Shown here one piece after another: positions 10,368 through 22,465 of a stretch of 64,000 bases of DNA; positions within the stretch are counted from its first letter, which is position 1; each line of letters begins with the position of its first letter. The translations under genes were made by a program, and so were the position numbers. Origin of the DNA: Leptobrachium leishanense (taxonomy: Eukaryota > Chordata > Amphibia > Anura > Megophryidae); the NCBI GenBank assembly GCA_009667805.1, contig CM019075.1:13097738-13161737 (forward strand), read 5' to 3'. The notes beneath the pieces were generated by a model that saw only the letters and a list, made by a program, of their open reading frames with translations, was not told the DNA's origin and did no database searches.

Positions 10368-13300
10368 ACATCTCATAATTCTCCCTTGTCCCTGTTTCTT
10401 CTGCTTTATTGTCCTCTACATCTCATAATTCCCCCTTGTCCCTGTCTCTTCCACTTATTGTCTCCTACATCTCATAGCTCACCTCGCCTGTCTCTTCCAC
10501 TTATTGTCTCCTACATCTCATAGCTCACCTTGCCTGTCTCTTCCACTTATTGTCTCCTACATCTCTTAGCTCACCTCGCCTGTCTCTTCCACTTATTGTC
10601 TCCTACATCTCATAGCTCACCTCGTCTTTCTATTCCACTTTAATGTCTCCTACATCTCATAGCTCACCTCGCCTGTCTCTTCCACTTTAATGTCTCCTAC
10701 ATCTCATAGCTCACCTCGCCTGTCTCTTCCACCTTAATGTCTCCTACATCTCATAGCTCACCTCGCCTGTCTCTTCCACTTTAATGTCTCCTACATCTCA
10801 TAGCTCACCTCGCCTGTCTCTTCCACTTTAATGTCTCCTACATCTCATAGCTCACCTCGCCTGTCTCTTCCACCTTAATGTCTCCTACATCTCATAGCTC
10901 ACCTCATCTGTCTCTTCCACTTATTGTCTCCTACATCTCATAGCTCACCTTGCCTGTCTCTTCCACCTTAATGTCTCCTACATCTCATAGCTCACCTTGC
11001 CTGTCTCTTCCACTTAATGTCTCCTACATCTCATAGCTCACCTCGCCTGTCTCTTCCACTTTAATGTCTCCTACATCTCATAGCTCACCTTGCCTGTCTC
11101 TTCCACCTTAATGTCTCCTACATCTCATAGCTCACCTCGCCTGTCTCTTCCACTTTAATGTCTCCTACATCTCATAGCTCACCTCGCCTGTCTCTTCCAC
11201 TTTAATGTCTCCTACATCTCATAGCTCACCTCGCCTGTCTCTTCCACCTTAATGTCTCCTACATCTCATAGCTCACCTCATCTGTCTCTTCCACTTATTG
11301 TCTCCTACATCTCATAGCTCACCTTGCCTGTCTCTTCCACCTTAATGTCTCCTACATCTCATAGCTCACCTTGCCTGTCTCTTCCACCTTAATGTCTCCT
11401 ACATCTCATAGCTCACCTCGCCTGTCTCTTCCACTTTAATGTCTCCTACATCTCATAGCTCACCTTGCCTGTCTCTTCCACCTTAATGTCTCCTACATCT
11501 CATAGCTCACCTCGCCTGTCTCTTCCACTTTAATGTCTCCTACATCTCATAGCTCACCTCGTCTTTCTCTTCCACTTTAATGTCTCCTACATCTCATAGC
11601 TCACCTCGCCTGTCTCTTCCACTAATGTCTCCTACATCTCATAGCTCACCTCGTCTGTCTCTTCCACTTTAATGTCTCCTACATCTCATAGCTCACCTCG
11701 CCTGTCTCTTCCACTTTAATGTCCCCTACATCTCATAGCTCACCTCGTCTGTCTCTTCCACTTTAATGTCTCCTACATCTCATAGCTCACCTCGCCTGTC
11801 TCTTCCACCTTAATGTCTCCTACATCTCATAGCTCACCTCGCCTGTCTCTTCCACTTTAATGTCTCCTACATCTCATAGCTCACCTCGTCTGTCTCTTCC
11901 ACTTATTGTCTCCTACATCTCATAGCTCACCTCGTCTGTCTCTTCCACTTTAATGTCTCCTACATCTCATAGCTCACCTTGCCTGTCTCTTCCACCTTAA
12001 TGTCTCCTACATCTCATAGCTCACCTTGCCTGTCTCTTCCACCTTAATGTCTCCTACATCTCATAGCTCACCTCGCCTGTCTCTTCCACTTTAATGTCTC
12101 CTACATCTCATAGCTCACCTCGTCTTTCTCTTCCACTTTAATGTCTCCTACATCTCATAGCTCACCTCGCCTGTCTCTTCCACCTTAATGTCTCCTACAT
12201 CTCATAGCTCACCTCGTCTGTCTCTTCCACCTTAATGTCTCCTACATCTCATAGCTCACCTCGCCTGTCTCTTCCACTTTAATGTCTCCTACATCTCATA
12301 GCTCACCTCGTCTTTCTCTTCCACTTTAATGTCTCCTACATCTCATAGCTCACCTCGTCTGTCTCTTCCACTTTAATGTCTCCTACATCTCATAGCTCAC
12401 CTCGCCTGTCTCTTCCACTAATGTCTCCTACATCTCATAGCTCACCTCGTCTGTCTCTTCCACTTTAATGTCTCCTACATCTCATAGCTCACCTCGCCTG
12501 TCTCTTCCACTTTAATGTCCCCTACATCTCATAGCTCACCTCGTCTGTCTCTTCCACTTATTGTCTCCTACATCTCATAGCTCACCTCGTCTGTCTCTTC
12601 CACCTTAATGTCTCCTACATCTCATAGCTCACCTCGTCTGTCTCTTCCACTTTAACGTCTCCTACATCTCATAGCTCACCTCGCCTGTCTCTTCCACTTT
12701 AATGTCTCCTACATCTCATAGCTCACCTCGCCTGTCTCTTCCACTTTAATGTCTCCTACATCTCATAGCTCACCTCGTCTTTCTCTTCCACTTTAATGTC
12801 TCCTACATCTCATAGCTCACCTCGCCTGTCTCTTCCACTAATGTCTCCTACATCTCATAGCTCACCTCGTCTGTCTCTTCCACTTTAATGTCTCCTACAT
12901 CTCATAGCTCACCTCGCCTGTCTCTTCCACTTTAATGTCCCCTACATCTCATAGCTCACCTCGCCTGTCTCTTCCACTTTAATGTCTCCTACATCTCATA
13001 GCTCACCTCGCCTGTCTCTTCCACTTTAATGTCTCCTACATCTCATAGCTCACCTCGTCTGTCTCTTCCACCTTAATGTCTCCTACATCTCATAGCTCAC
13101 CTCGTCTTTCTCTTCCACTTATTGTCTCCTACATCTCATAGCTCACCTCGCCTGTCTCTTCCACTTTAATGTCTCCTACATCTCATAGCTCACCTTGCCT
13201 GTCTCTTCCACCTTAATGTCTCCTACATCTCATAGCTCACCTCGTCTTTCTCTTCCACTTTAATGTCTCCTACATCTCATAGCTCACCTCGCCTGTCTCT

Positions 13301-15306
13301 TCCACCTTAATGTCTCCTACATCTCATAGCTCACCTCATCTGTCTCTTCCACTTATTGTCTCCTACATCTCATAGCTCACCTCGCCTGTCTCTTCCACTA
13401 ATGTCTCCTACATCTCATAGCTCACCTCGTCTGTCTCTTCCACTTTAATGTCTCCTACATCTCATAGCTCACCTCGCCTGTCTCTTCCACTTTAATGTCC
13501 CCTACATCTCATAGCTCACCTCGCCTGTCTCTTCCACCTTAATGTCTCCTACATCTCATAGCTCACCTCGCCTGTCTCTTCCACTTTAATGTCTCCTACA
13601 TCTCATAGCTCACCTCGTCTGTCTCTTCCACTTATTGTCTCCTACATCTCATAGCTCACCTCGTCTGTCTCTTCCACCTTAATGTCTCCTACATCTCATA
13701 GCTCACCTCGTCTGTCTCTTCCACTTTAACGTCTCCTACATCTCATAGCTCACCTCGTCTGTCTCTTCCACTTTAATGTCTCCTACATCTCATAGCTCAC
13801 CTCGCCTGTCTCTTCCACTTTAATGTCTCCTACATCTCATAGCTCACCTCGTCTGTCTCTTCCACTTTAACGTCTCCTACATCTCATAGCTCACCTCGCC
13901 TGTCTCTTCCACTTTAATGTCTCCTACATCTCATAGCTCACCTCGCCTGTCTCTTCCACTTTAACGTCTCCTACATCTCATAGCTCACCTCGTCTGTCTC
14001 TTCCACTTTAATGTCTCCTACATCTCATAGCTCACCTCGTCTGTCTCTTCCACTTTAACGTCTCCTACATCTCATAGCTCACCTCGTCTGTCTCTTCCAC
14101 TTATTGTCTCCTACATCTCATAGCTCACCTCGCCTGTCTCTTCCACTTTAATGTCTCCTACATCTCATAGCTCACCTCGTCTGTCTCTTCCACTAATGTC
14201 TCCTACATCTCATAGCTCACCTCGCCTGTCTCTTCCACTTTAATGTCTCCTACATCTCATAGCTCACCTCGTCTGTCTCTTCCACTTTAATGTCTCCTAC
14301 ATCTCATAGCTCACCTCGTCTGTCTCTTCCACTTTAATGTCTCCTACATCTCATAGCTCACCTCGTCTGTCTCTTCCACTTATTGTCTCCTACATCTCAT
14401 AGCTCACCTCGTCTGTCTCTTCCACTTTAATGTCTCCTACATCTCATAGCTCACCTCGCCTGTCTCTTCCACTAATGTCTCCTACATCTCATAGCTCACC
14501 TCGTCTGTCTCTTCCACTTTAATGTCTCCTACATCTCATAGCTCACCTCGCCTGTCTCTTCCACTTTAACGTCTCCTACATCTCATAGCTCACCTCGTCT
14601 GTCTCTTCCACTTTAATGTCTCCTACATCTCATAGCTCACCTCGTCTGTCTCTTCCACTTTAACGTCTCCTACATCTCATAGCTCACCTCGTCTGTCTCT
14701 TCCACTTATTGTCTCCTACATCTCATAGCTCACCTCGCCTGTCTCTTCCACTTTAGTGTCTCCTACATCTCATAGCTCACCTCGCCTGTCTCTTCCACCT
14801 TAATGTCTCCTACATCTCATAGCTCACCTCGCCTGTCTCTTCCACTTATTGTCTCCTACATCTCATAGCTCACCTCGTCTGTCTCTTCCACTAATGTCTC
14901 CTACATCTCATAGCTCACCTCGCCTGTCTCTTCCACTTTAACGTCTCCTACATCTCATAGCTCACCTCGTCTGTCTCTTCCACTTTAATGTCTCCTACAT
15001 CTCATAGCTCACCTCGTCTGTCTCTTCCACTTTAATGTCTCCTACATCTCATAGCTCACCTCGTCTGTCTCTTCCACTTATTGTCTCCTACATCTCATAG
15101 CTCACCTTGCCTGTCTCTTCCACTAATGTCTCCTACATCTCATAGCTCACCTCGCCTGTCTCTTCCACTTTAATGTCTCCTACATCTCATAGCTCACCTC
15201 GCCTGTCTCTTCCACTTTAATGTCTCCTACATCTCATAGCTCACCTCGTCTGTCGCTTCCACTTTAATGTCTCCTACATCTCATAGCTCACCTCGCCTGT
15301 CGCTTC
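10368..15306. repeat. 4.9-kb minisatellite, 45-47-bp unit, about 105 copies
   Basis: The tandem unit begins TCTCCTACATCTCATAGCTC and continues ACCTCGCCTGTCTCTTCCAC. Units differ mainly in the spacer after TTCCAC: TTTAATG or CTTAATG (47 bp), TTATTG (46 bp) and TAATG (45 bp). A second variable site is CTCGCC/CTCGTC/CTTGCC/CTCATC. The same ordered variants recur about 374 bp apart (near 10904 and 11278), which indicates block duplications of about eight units. There is no coding potential; the plus strand is pyrimidine-rich throughout. Confidence 0.98.
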
Positions 15307-16091
15307 CCTCCTAATCCATTGTATTGCACTTCATTCGGTGACCTCCCTGTCTCCTGTATCTTCTGCTGTGTATCTCCCTGTTTCCATTAGCTTTTCCTGT
15401 GTCTCCTGTATTGTCAGGCTTCACATTTATTAAATTCCCCCCTTGCCTTTTACATTCTGTGTTCTCCCCGAATCCCCAAGCCTTATCTCTTGTCTCACTT
15501 TCTATTCTCCCTGCTTACCAGAGCATTTTTTATTCAATGGTCTCCAGACATCTCATAGCCTCGTCTCGTATCCATTCTTCCCCCCCTTGTTTCTCTGCTT
15601 CTGATAGCCTGCCCCGGTGTCTCTTGCTTCAGGTCTGCAGCCTGTTTCACTCATTATCTCCTCTAGCCTCAGGATTCATTACTTCTCTCAGCATCGTCCG
15701 TTCACCTATTTGATCATTACTTCTCTCAGCATCGTCCGTTCACCTATCTGACGTACATACATACCTTAACGTCCTTGTCTTATTTACATTCCTCAGATCA
15801 TTGCACCCCGGCTCCCCTATGTCCGCTTGTCCCCTTTTACAGAGACCCACTCAGTCACTCCCATCCGTCAGCTTTGAATTTCTCACCCGTGGCACTTGGC
15901 TGGCTTTCTTCTGCAGACTGAGACCTTTATCCTGGTTATATTCCAGCATCTCTTCCAGAGCCACTGCCTAGAGGAATTTTACCAATTATACGATATCAGG
16001 CGATAAAAATAATATATAAACCCGAGAACATCAAGAGACGGGTAACAAAATTATTAAATATATACATTTATTCAGCCGCTCAGTAATAAAG
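15307..16091. other. Pyrimidine-rich flank of the array, no gene
   Basis: Sequence up to about 15960 remains T/C-rich with scattered unit-like words, plus a 30-bp direct repeat (CATTACTTCTCTCAGCATCG at 15680 and 15716). The last 130 bp are AT-rich and unremarkable. Confidence 0.5.
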
Positions 16092-17690
16092 GGGAGAACT
16101 AGCTCCTGCTAGAGAGAGAGAGACAGACACAGAGACACTGAGAGACAGAAAGGTGCAGCTCCTGCTAGAGAGAGCGAGACAGAAACACTGACAGAAAGGT
16201 GCAGCTCCTGCTAGACAGAGACAGAGACAGAAACACTGACAGAAAGGTGCAGCTCCTGCTAGACAGAGACAGAAACACTGCGAGACAGAAAGGTGCAACT
16301 CCTGTTAGACAGAGACAGACACAGAGACAGAAACACTGAGAGACAGAAAGGTGCAGCTCCTGCTAGACAGAGACAGAGACAGAAACACTGACAGAAAGGT
16401 GCAGCTCCTGCTAGACAGAGACAGAAACACTGCGAGACAGAAAGGTGCAACTCCTGTTAGACAGAGACAGACACAGCGACAGAAACACTGAGAGACAGAA
16501 AGGTGCAGCTCCTGCTAGACAGAGAGAAACAGACACCAAGACAGAAACACTGAGAGACAGAAAGGTGCAGCTCCTGCTAGAGAGAGACAGACACAGAGAC
16601 AGAAACACTGAGAGACAGAAAGGTGCAGCTCCTGCTAGAGAGAGAGAGACAGACACAGAGACAGAAACACTGAGAGACAGGTGCAGGTCCTGCTAGAGAG
16701 AGAGAGACAGACACAGAGACAGAAACACTGAGAGACAGAAAGGTGCAGCTCCTGCTAGAGAGAGAGATCAGACACAGAGACAGAAACACTGAGAGACAGA
16801 AAGGTGCAGCTCCTGCTAGAGAGCGAGAGACAGACACAGAGACAGAAACACTGAGAGACAGAAAGGTGCAGCTCCTGCTAGAGAGAGAGATCAGACACAG
16901 AGACAGAAACACTGAGAGACAGAAAGGTGCAGCTCCTGCTAGAGAGAGAGAGACAGACACAGAGACAGAAACACTGAGAGACAGAAAGGTGCAGCTCCTG
17001 CTAGAGAGAGAGAGACAGACACCGAGACAGAAACACTGAGAGACAGAAAGGTGCAGCTCCTGCTAGAGAGAGAGAGACAGACACCGTGACAGAAACACTG
17101 AGAGACAGAAAGGTGCAGCTCCTGCTAGAGAGAGAGATCAGAGACAGAAACACTGAGAGACAGAAAGGTGCAGCTCCTGCTAGAGAGAGAGATCAGACAC
17201 AGACAGAAACACTGAGAGACAGAAAGGTGCAGCTCCTGCTAGAGAGAGAGATCAGACACAGAGACCGAAACACTGAGAGACAGAAAGGTGCAGCTCCTGC
17301 TAGAGAGAGAGAGACAGACACCGAGACAGAAACACTGAGAGACAGAAAGGTGCAGCTCCTGCTAGAGAGAGAGATCAGACACAGAGACCGAAACACTGAG
17401 AGACAGAAAGGTGCAGCTCCTGCTAGAGAGAGAGAGACAGACACCGAGACAGAAACACTGAGAGACAGAAAGGTGCAGCTCCTGCTAGAGAGAGACAGAC
17501 ACAGAGACAGAAACACTGAGAGACAGAAAGGTGCAGCTCCTGCTAGAGAGAGAGAGACAGACACAGAAACAGAAACACTGAGAGACAGAAAGGTGCAGCT
17601 CCTGTTAGACAGAGACAGACACAGAGACAGAAACACTGAGAGACAGAAAGGTGCAGCTCCTGCTAGAGACAGAAAGAAAGGTGCAACTCC
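16092..17690. repeat. 1.6-kb minisatellite, 44-62-bp unit, about 27 copies
   Basis: The unit contains AGACAGAAAGGTGCAGCTCC, TGCTAGAGAGAGAGAGACAG and CACAGAGACAGAAACACTG. The plus strand is purine-rich, opposite to the array before it. Long open frames on both strands (for example 17086-17790 plus and 17193-17729 minus) are repeat artefacts, encoding only iterated RDRNTERQKGAAPARE or its complement. Confidence 0.97.
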
Positions 17691-17854
17691 AGAGGCTGGG
17701 AGAGGCACGTATGTAGAAAAGAAAACCAAAGGTTGGTTTAAGTTTGGTGTGTTGTCCCGGCTAGACAGAGAGAGATGTTCATTGAGTTAGTTAGTGCTCA
17801 GGTGAGCAAGGATTTTATTTTGTGCTATGTTTTCTTTGCTACTTTTTAAATAAA

Positions 17855-17978
17855 GGCAGTATTACAAAGCTGGTGCTAACTTAACCAGAGCTGTTGTAAA
17901 ATTATCCATAGACTGTAATGGCGCTGGTAAGTTTATAACCGCTCTGGATAAGTTAGCACCAACTTTGTAATACTGTCC
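17855..17978. repeat. Fold-back MITE, ~45-bp arms
   Basis: The arms 17855-17900 and 17930-17978 are inverted copies containing AGTATTACAAAG, TGGTGCTAACTTA and CCAGAGC. A second, more diverged member with the same words lies at 29774-29894 inside CREB3L4. No coding content. Confidence 0.75.
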
Positions 17979-18047
17979 AAAGAGGCTGACTTGTTGTAAT
18001 TGCCCTAGAGGACCGTGTTATGGTGTCCTGTGATGGTGCTGCATCAC

Positions 18048-18051
18048 TATA

Positions 18052-18090
<39 letters not shown>
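18048..18090. repeat. (TA)n microsatellite
   Basis: About twenty TA dinucleotides with one break. It is followed at 18110-18290 by a probable old repeat with CCAACGTTTGGGCTCGCGCT. Confidence 0.9.
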
Positions 18091-18092
<2 letters not shown>

Positions 18093-18825
18093 ATACAGCA
18101 AATGTTGATGGACACTCCGGGGATTGCAAAAACAAAACAAAAACATTTAGAAAAGAACAGGTCCAACGTTTGGGCTCGCGCTGAGCCTTACAAACATCGA
18201 TAAAGTCTCAGCACGAGCTGAAATGTCAGACCTGTCTTTTAAGAGAATATTAAATATTTTTTGTTTTTATACAAGCCCCGGCGTGCTTCCGTCAACATTA
18301 GCTATATATGCATTCCAGTTTGGGATGTTTGCACCCAGGCAAATAGAACGGATTGTGGATAGCCGGGGGAGTGCTGCTATTTGATATGCTATTTATATGT
18401 GTATATACAGTATATAGTTACACACACCTACCTGTTTTTTTTTATATATACACATTATGTTTTTTTTTTCTATCCAAAATACAGCGTATGTGTAGAGTCT
18501 GTTTAGCCCCAACAATACTCGTAAAGTCAGATTTATAACCCTTTCAATTCTTCCTTGGGGTTTAAGGGGTGGACATAACACATGGAGTATACTGAGAGCA
18601 TTTTGCACATTTCCAGTGTGAAATACTGCCGTATCTCTCTAGAACTACCAGTCCCATGAAGCCCAGCCAGCTTAAAGGCTCTGCATCATGCTACCTGTAG
18701 CTACGAAACACCCAGAGGCATCACAGCCTATTTCCATCACCGATTTATGATTCAATACTAAAAAAGCATATTGTGTCAGAGTCTGGGGGGGAAAGGATGG
18801 ACGGGAGGGGGCAGCCCGGACTCAC

Positions 18826-18957
18826 CAGGTTGTTGGATGGCAGTAGGTTGTCTTCTTCAGACTGGATCTGTATGGATTCCTGTGCGTTAGTGGCCAGGAT
18901 CAGGACGGAGAGGCAGAGAGCCAGGGTGATCGGGGAGCACCTGCGCACCTTCTCCAT
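18826..18957 (-). CDS. First coding exon of an unidentified secreted protein (partial)
   Basis: The minus strand has an ATG at 18957 followed by 44 codons. A basic start (MEKVRRC) leads into a hydrophobic core (ITLALCLSVLILATNA), a plausible signal peptide with cleavage near Ala-Gln. An acidic segment ESIQIQSEEDNLLPSNNL follows. The exon then meets a good splice donor, CTG|GTGAGT, at 18826/18825 in phase 0. A TATA box lies about 70 bp upstream of the ATG, giving a short 5' leader and a promoter style typical of tissue-restricted secreted genes. No second exon could be recognised downstream (toward lower coordinates), where minisatellites fill much of the sequence. It might encode a peptide-hormone, antimicrobial or matrix precursor. 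JTB, the human neighbour of CREB3L4, was considered and not supported. Upstream of the ATG no in-frame start fits better; the codon before it is GTG. Confidence 0.5.
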
Positions 18958-19025
18958 CACTTGATCCCAGATATCTCAGTCAGTGTCAGTCTGTAAGAAT
19001 TGTTTCTCCACCTACAGTGTATCCT

Positions 19026-19034
19026 CCTTATATC
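19026..19034 (-). promoter_or_regulatory. TATA box of the secreted-protein exon
   Basis: On the minus strand the motif GATATAAGG stands about 70 bp before the ATG at 18957. Transcription would start near 19000 by the usual 25-30-bp spacing. The leader that follows is short and free of upstream ATGs in a strong context. Confidence 0.5.
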
Positions 19035-19529
19035 CCCGAGGGGACGGTTCTGCCAGATAAAGCCATCCCACCTCTGTGACCCTCATTGCTGGTACCATTC
19101 ATGTATCAAAACTAGCAGACGGTGACTGATACGGCGATAAGATCTTGCCCGCTTGCTTCTTTTTCTGGAGGGTGGACATGGGGGGAGAGATATCTTTATG
19201 GTGGAGCAAGTAAAATAAAAAAAAATCAAGCTTTTGCGGCTGAATGAAATTAACCCCCGTCGCTCCCCTTTATTATAACTCTGTGTTAATAAACTGAGAA
19301 GTGATTCGGTTAACACAAACAAGACACATTGAGCACACAGGTTTGGCGCTGCATGGAGTCCGTCTTTCTCTGTCTGTAGGTTTGTTTGGTGCTGCTCACA
19401 CCTAGACTGGACCGTGGGTTACATACACACCTTAAAGAAGCCCAGTCTGTGGAAGCCGTGCCGTAAAGGGACCACTTAAAGTTTTTATTTCTATGTATTT
19501 ACCTAGAGATACTTAAGAGGAGTTTTTCA

Positions 19530-20590
19530 AAACATTGTATATGAGGGTAAGTGACCTGAAGGTGTGAATAAACAGTTGGATAATGGTTACCTGTGTCCCC
19601 CGATAAGTGATTTGTTACTGTGAATAGGCAATTGGAGAATGCTTCTATGTGACGGAGAAGGGTAAGTGACCTGTAGGTGTGAATAGGCAGTTGGATAATG
19701 CATCTATGTGACGGAGAAGGTAAGTGATCTGTAGGTGTGAATAGGCAGTTGGAGAATGCTTCCATGTGATGGAGAAGGGTAAGTGATCTGTAGGTGTGAA
19801 TAGGCAGTTGGAGAATGCTTCCATGAGTTGGAGAAGGGTAAGTGACCTGTAGGTGTGAATAGACAGTTGGAGAATGCTTCCATGTGATGGAGAAGGTAAG
19901 TGACCTGTAGGTGTGAATAGACAGTTGGAGAATGCTTCCATGTGATGGAGAAGGTAAGTGACCTGTAGGTGTGAATAGACAGTTGGAGAATGCTTCCATG
20001 TGATGGAGAAGGTAAGTGACCTGTAGGTGTGAATAAACAGTTGGATAATGGTTACCTGTGTCCCCCGATAAGTGATTTGTTACTGTGAATAGGCAATTGG
20101 AGAATGCTTCTATGTGATGGAGAAGGGTAAGTGACCTGTAGGTGTGAATAGACAGTTGGAGAATGCTTCCATGTGATGGAGAAGGGTAAGTGACCTGTAG
20201 GTGTGAATAAACAGTTGGATAATGGTTACCTGTGTCCCCCGATAAGTGATTTGTTACTGTGAATAGGCAATTGGAGAATGCTTCTATGTGATGGAGAAGG
20301 GTAAGTGACCTGTAGGTGTGAATAGACAGTTGGAGAATGCTTCCATGAGTTGGAGAAGGGTAAGTGACCTGTAGGTGTGAATAGACAGTTGGAGAATGCT
20401 TCCATGAGTTGGAGAAGGGTAAGTGACCTGTAGGTGTGAATAGACAGTTGGTTGACTATGTTTATTTGTCAAAACAAATGTAAGTGACCTTTAGGTGTGA
20501 CTGAGCAGTTGGAGAATGTTTATATGTGTCCCCGATAAGTGATTTGTTCCTGTGACTACGCAGTTGGAGAATGCTTCTATATCTCCTGTG
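19530..20590. repeat. Minisatellite, ~58-bp unit with higher-order structure
   Basis: The unit contains GGTAAGTGACCTGTAGGTGT, GAATAGACAGTTGGAGAATG and CTTCCATGTGATGGAGAA. A variant block (ATAAACAGTTGGATAATGGT, then CCTGTGTCCCCCGATAAGTG) recurs near 19566, 20033 and 20208, so units were amplified in blocks. Decayed units with GCAGTTG continue to about 20860. The minus-strand open frames here are artefacts. Confidence 0.95.
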
Positions 20591-20860
20591 ATGTTAAGTG
20601 GTTTGTTTCTGTGAGTAGGCAGTTGCTGGATGCCGCAGTTTGTGCCAACATGGTAAGTTTGCCCTGTTATGATACGTAATTAGTATGGTAGGCAGTTGTT
20701 GAATGCCACTGTCTGTGTTTTGTCACGGTTAGTTCCATGCAGCCCTGAATAGGCAGTTGGTGTATCCTGTCCTCACCAATAATTGACCTACAGTTTGTAA
20801 GAGGCAGTTGGTCAATGCTGCGGTCACATAAGTGATCATTGGCTCCAGCCGGTTGTCCCT

Positions 20861-22186
20861 AATCAACTTCTAGTTGTCAAGACTGGTTTGCTCTGATCTT
20901 TATTCTTCCAGTTGGTGAAGTAAAGATCCGAGATGATTCTCACAACTGATACAAAGATATGTAGGATACATTGACACATGGGGACTATGCACCTTGTGAA
21001 ATCCTTGTGCCTGCTGTGCCCAATAAAGTATAAATGAGTCAGGAATAAAGGAAGGAAGGTCTTGGTTTATGTCCATTTGACCCGTGCAATTTACTCCCGA
21101 TGCCCACGGTGGCCCGATCAGGATCTGCCAGTTTGAAGAACTGTATGTCGAGACCTTCGGTTTGGAATCCCGGCGTTTCATATTCAGCAATAATTGGAAT
21201 ATTTGAAGTTCTTCACGCCGTGTACTCGTGTCATTAAAAGGTTAAAGTCTGTTTGTCGAGAACAAATGTTTAAAATGAGCACAATGCAGGGCGTGTAGCG
21301 TAAAATGTGGACATGTCTCTGCTCACACTGCACATGGGAACTTTGCTCCAGGAAACAAAAACACTGTCAAAACACTTTGCTTACTCTGTAATAATTGACG
21401 CCTTTTAATCAGTCATTGATCCATGTGCCGGGCACGGGAAGCCGGTATGAAATATGGACGGCTGTCCACGACGGTTTAAGTTGTAGAAAGAGCAGTCACA
21501 GACTCCCCTTCCTTGCTCTAATTTGACAGAGATTAAAATTCTGTGTTTACAACTGTGAGCAATGCTGAACAGCGACACCGCCGTTATTCTTCTGTATAAT
21601 GAGTGAGCTGTAGCAATTCTCCATTCGGCGGCGATGTTCTGTCGTTGACTTTATCACCGGAGAATATACTGCGAGGATTTTAAAGTAGTGACCTCCGCTG
21701 AGCACCAGTAGAAACATCAGTTGCAGGGGTGGACTGACCGTTAGGACAGTAGGGCACTGCCTGAGGGCCCTGGCCTAAGAGGGGGCCCCATGAGGCCCCA
21801 ATTTGGCCACTTAATCATATCGGAGTGCTTTGAGCGTCCCGCTCGCTCTCCCTTCGTTCAAGGGAGGACTTGGAGAGAGCAGAGGTTTAGTCTCATCTGG
21901 AACCTGAGCAGATTGAGTGCTGAGATCTGGTTCCCAGGCTTTAGGACCTACGGGAATGAAGTTCCACCAATGGCTCGCAATACCACTGGATTGGCTGGAG
22001 TGTCCAGCTCCACTGAAGTCATGTGACATACCGCTACTGGCAGCATATCATGTCCTGCAGGGCTCACAGCGTTGGATACCAGCATTTTTTTAAAAGACGC
22101 AAAAGGGTTAAAATAGGAGTACGGAGTGGGTCAAGGTTTAACACCTCCATTTCCTCCCTCTCCCTTATTTACCCTGTGGTATACCT
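20861..22186. other. Intergenic DNA with one hAT-like end
   Basis: No gene recognised. At about 21725 the words GGGGTGGACTGACC and GGGGCCCCATGAGGCCCC resemble the end of a common vertebrate hAT-type repeat. The small frames at 20900-21190 and 21790-22029 have no supporting features. Confidence 0.4.
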
Positions 22187-22190
22187 TTAA

Positions 22191-22465
22191 CCCTTTCACT
22201 GCTGAGGACATGTGGGGAAACGTCCTCATTGACTCCTAAGGAAAGATGGGGTGGCGATAGGGGGTTATTTTGAACCCCGATATCTCCCGACTGTTGGCAC
22301 GTAGCAGGGTCATGTTTGGTATCATTGGAAAGGCCAGAGTATGGCCTTTCCAATGATACCAAACATGACCATGTTTAAAGTAAAGAAAAAAAATAATAAA
22401 AGTAATAATGAAAAAAAGAAAAATGTGTTTTTTTTAAGATGTGAAATGGCTCAGCAGTGAAGGGG
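22191..22465. mobile_element. TTAA-flanked MITE (piggyBac/Kolobok type) with a perfect internal palindrome
   Basis: TTAA at 22187-22190 and 22466-22469 flanks inverted ends CCCTTTCACTGCTGAG and CTCAGCAGTGAAGGGG. TTAA duplication is characteristic of piggyBac and Kolobok transposons. The centre holds two 29-nt arms (22308-22336 and 22342-22370) that are exact reverse complements around a 5-nt loop. No transposase. It lies about 0.8 kb downstream of the CREB3L4 stop codon. Confidence 0.8.

Noticed and set aside
10368..15306. Possible CRISPR-like array of short repeats
   Set aside because: Units are directly contiguous variants of one 45-47-bp sequence with no unique spacers, and the DNA is vertebrate.
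16080..17790. Long open frames on both strands (up to 234 codons) with repeated RDRNTERQKGAAPARE-like residues
   Set aside because: They follow the tandem repeat exactly, occur on both strands at once, and lack any start, splice or domain context.
18826..18957. First exon of JTB, the human neighbour of CREB3L4
   Set aside because: The orientation relative to CREB3L4 is opposite to human, the promoter has a TATA box, and no cysteine-rich second exon was found.
19499..20472. Minus-strand frames rich in HTYRSLT and ILQL words
   Set aside because: Shadow of the 58-bp minisatellite; several frames are open at once.
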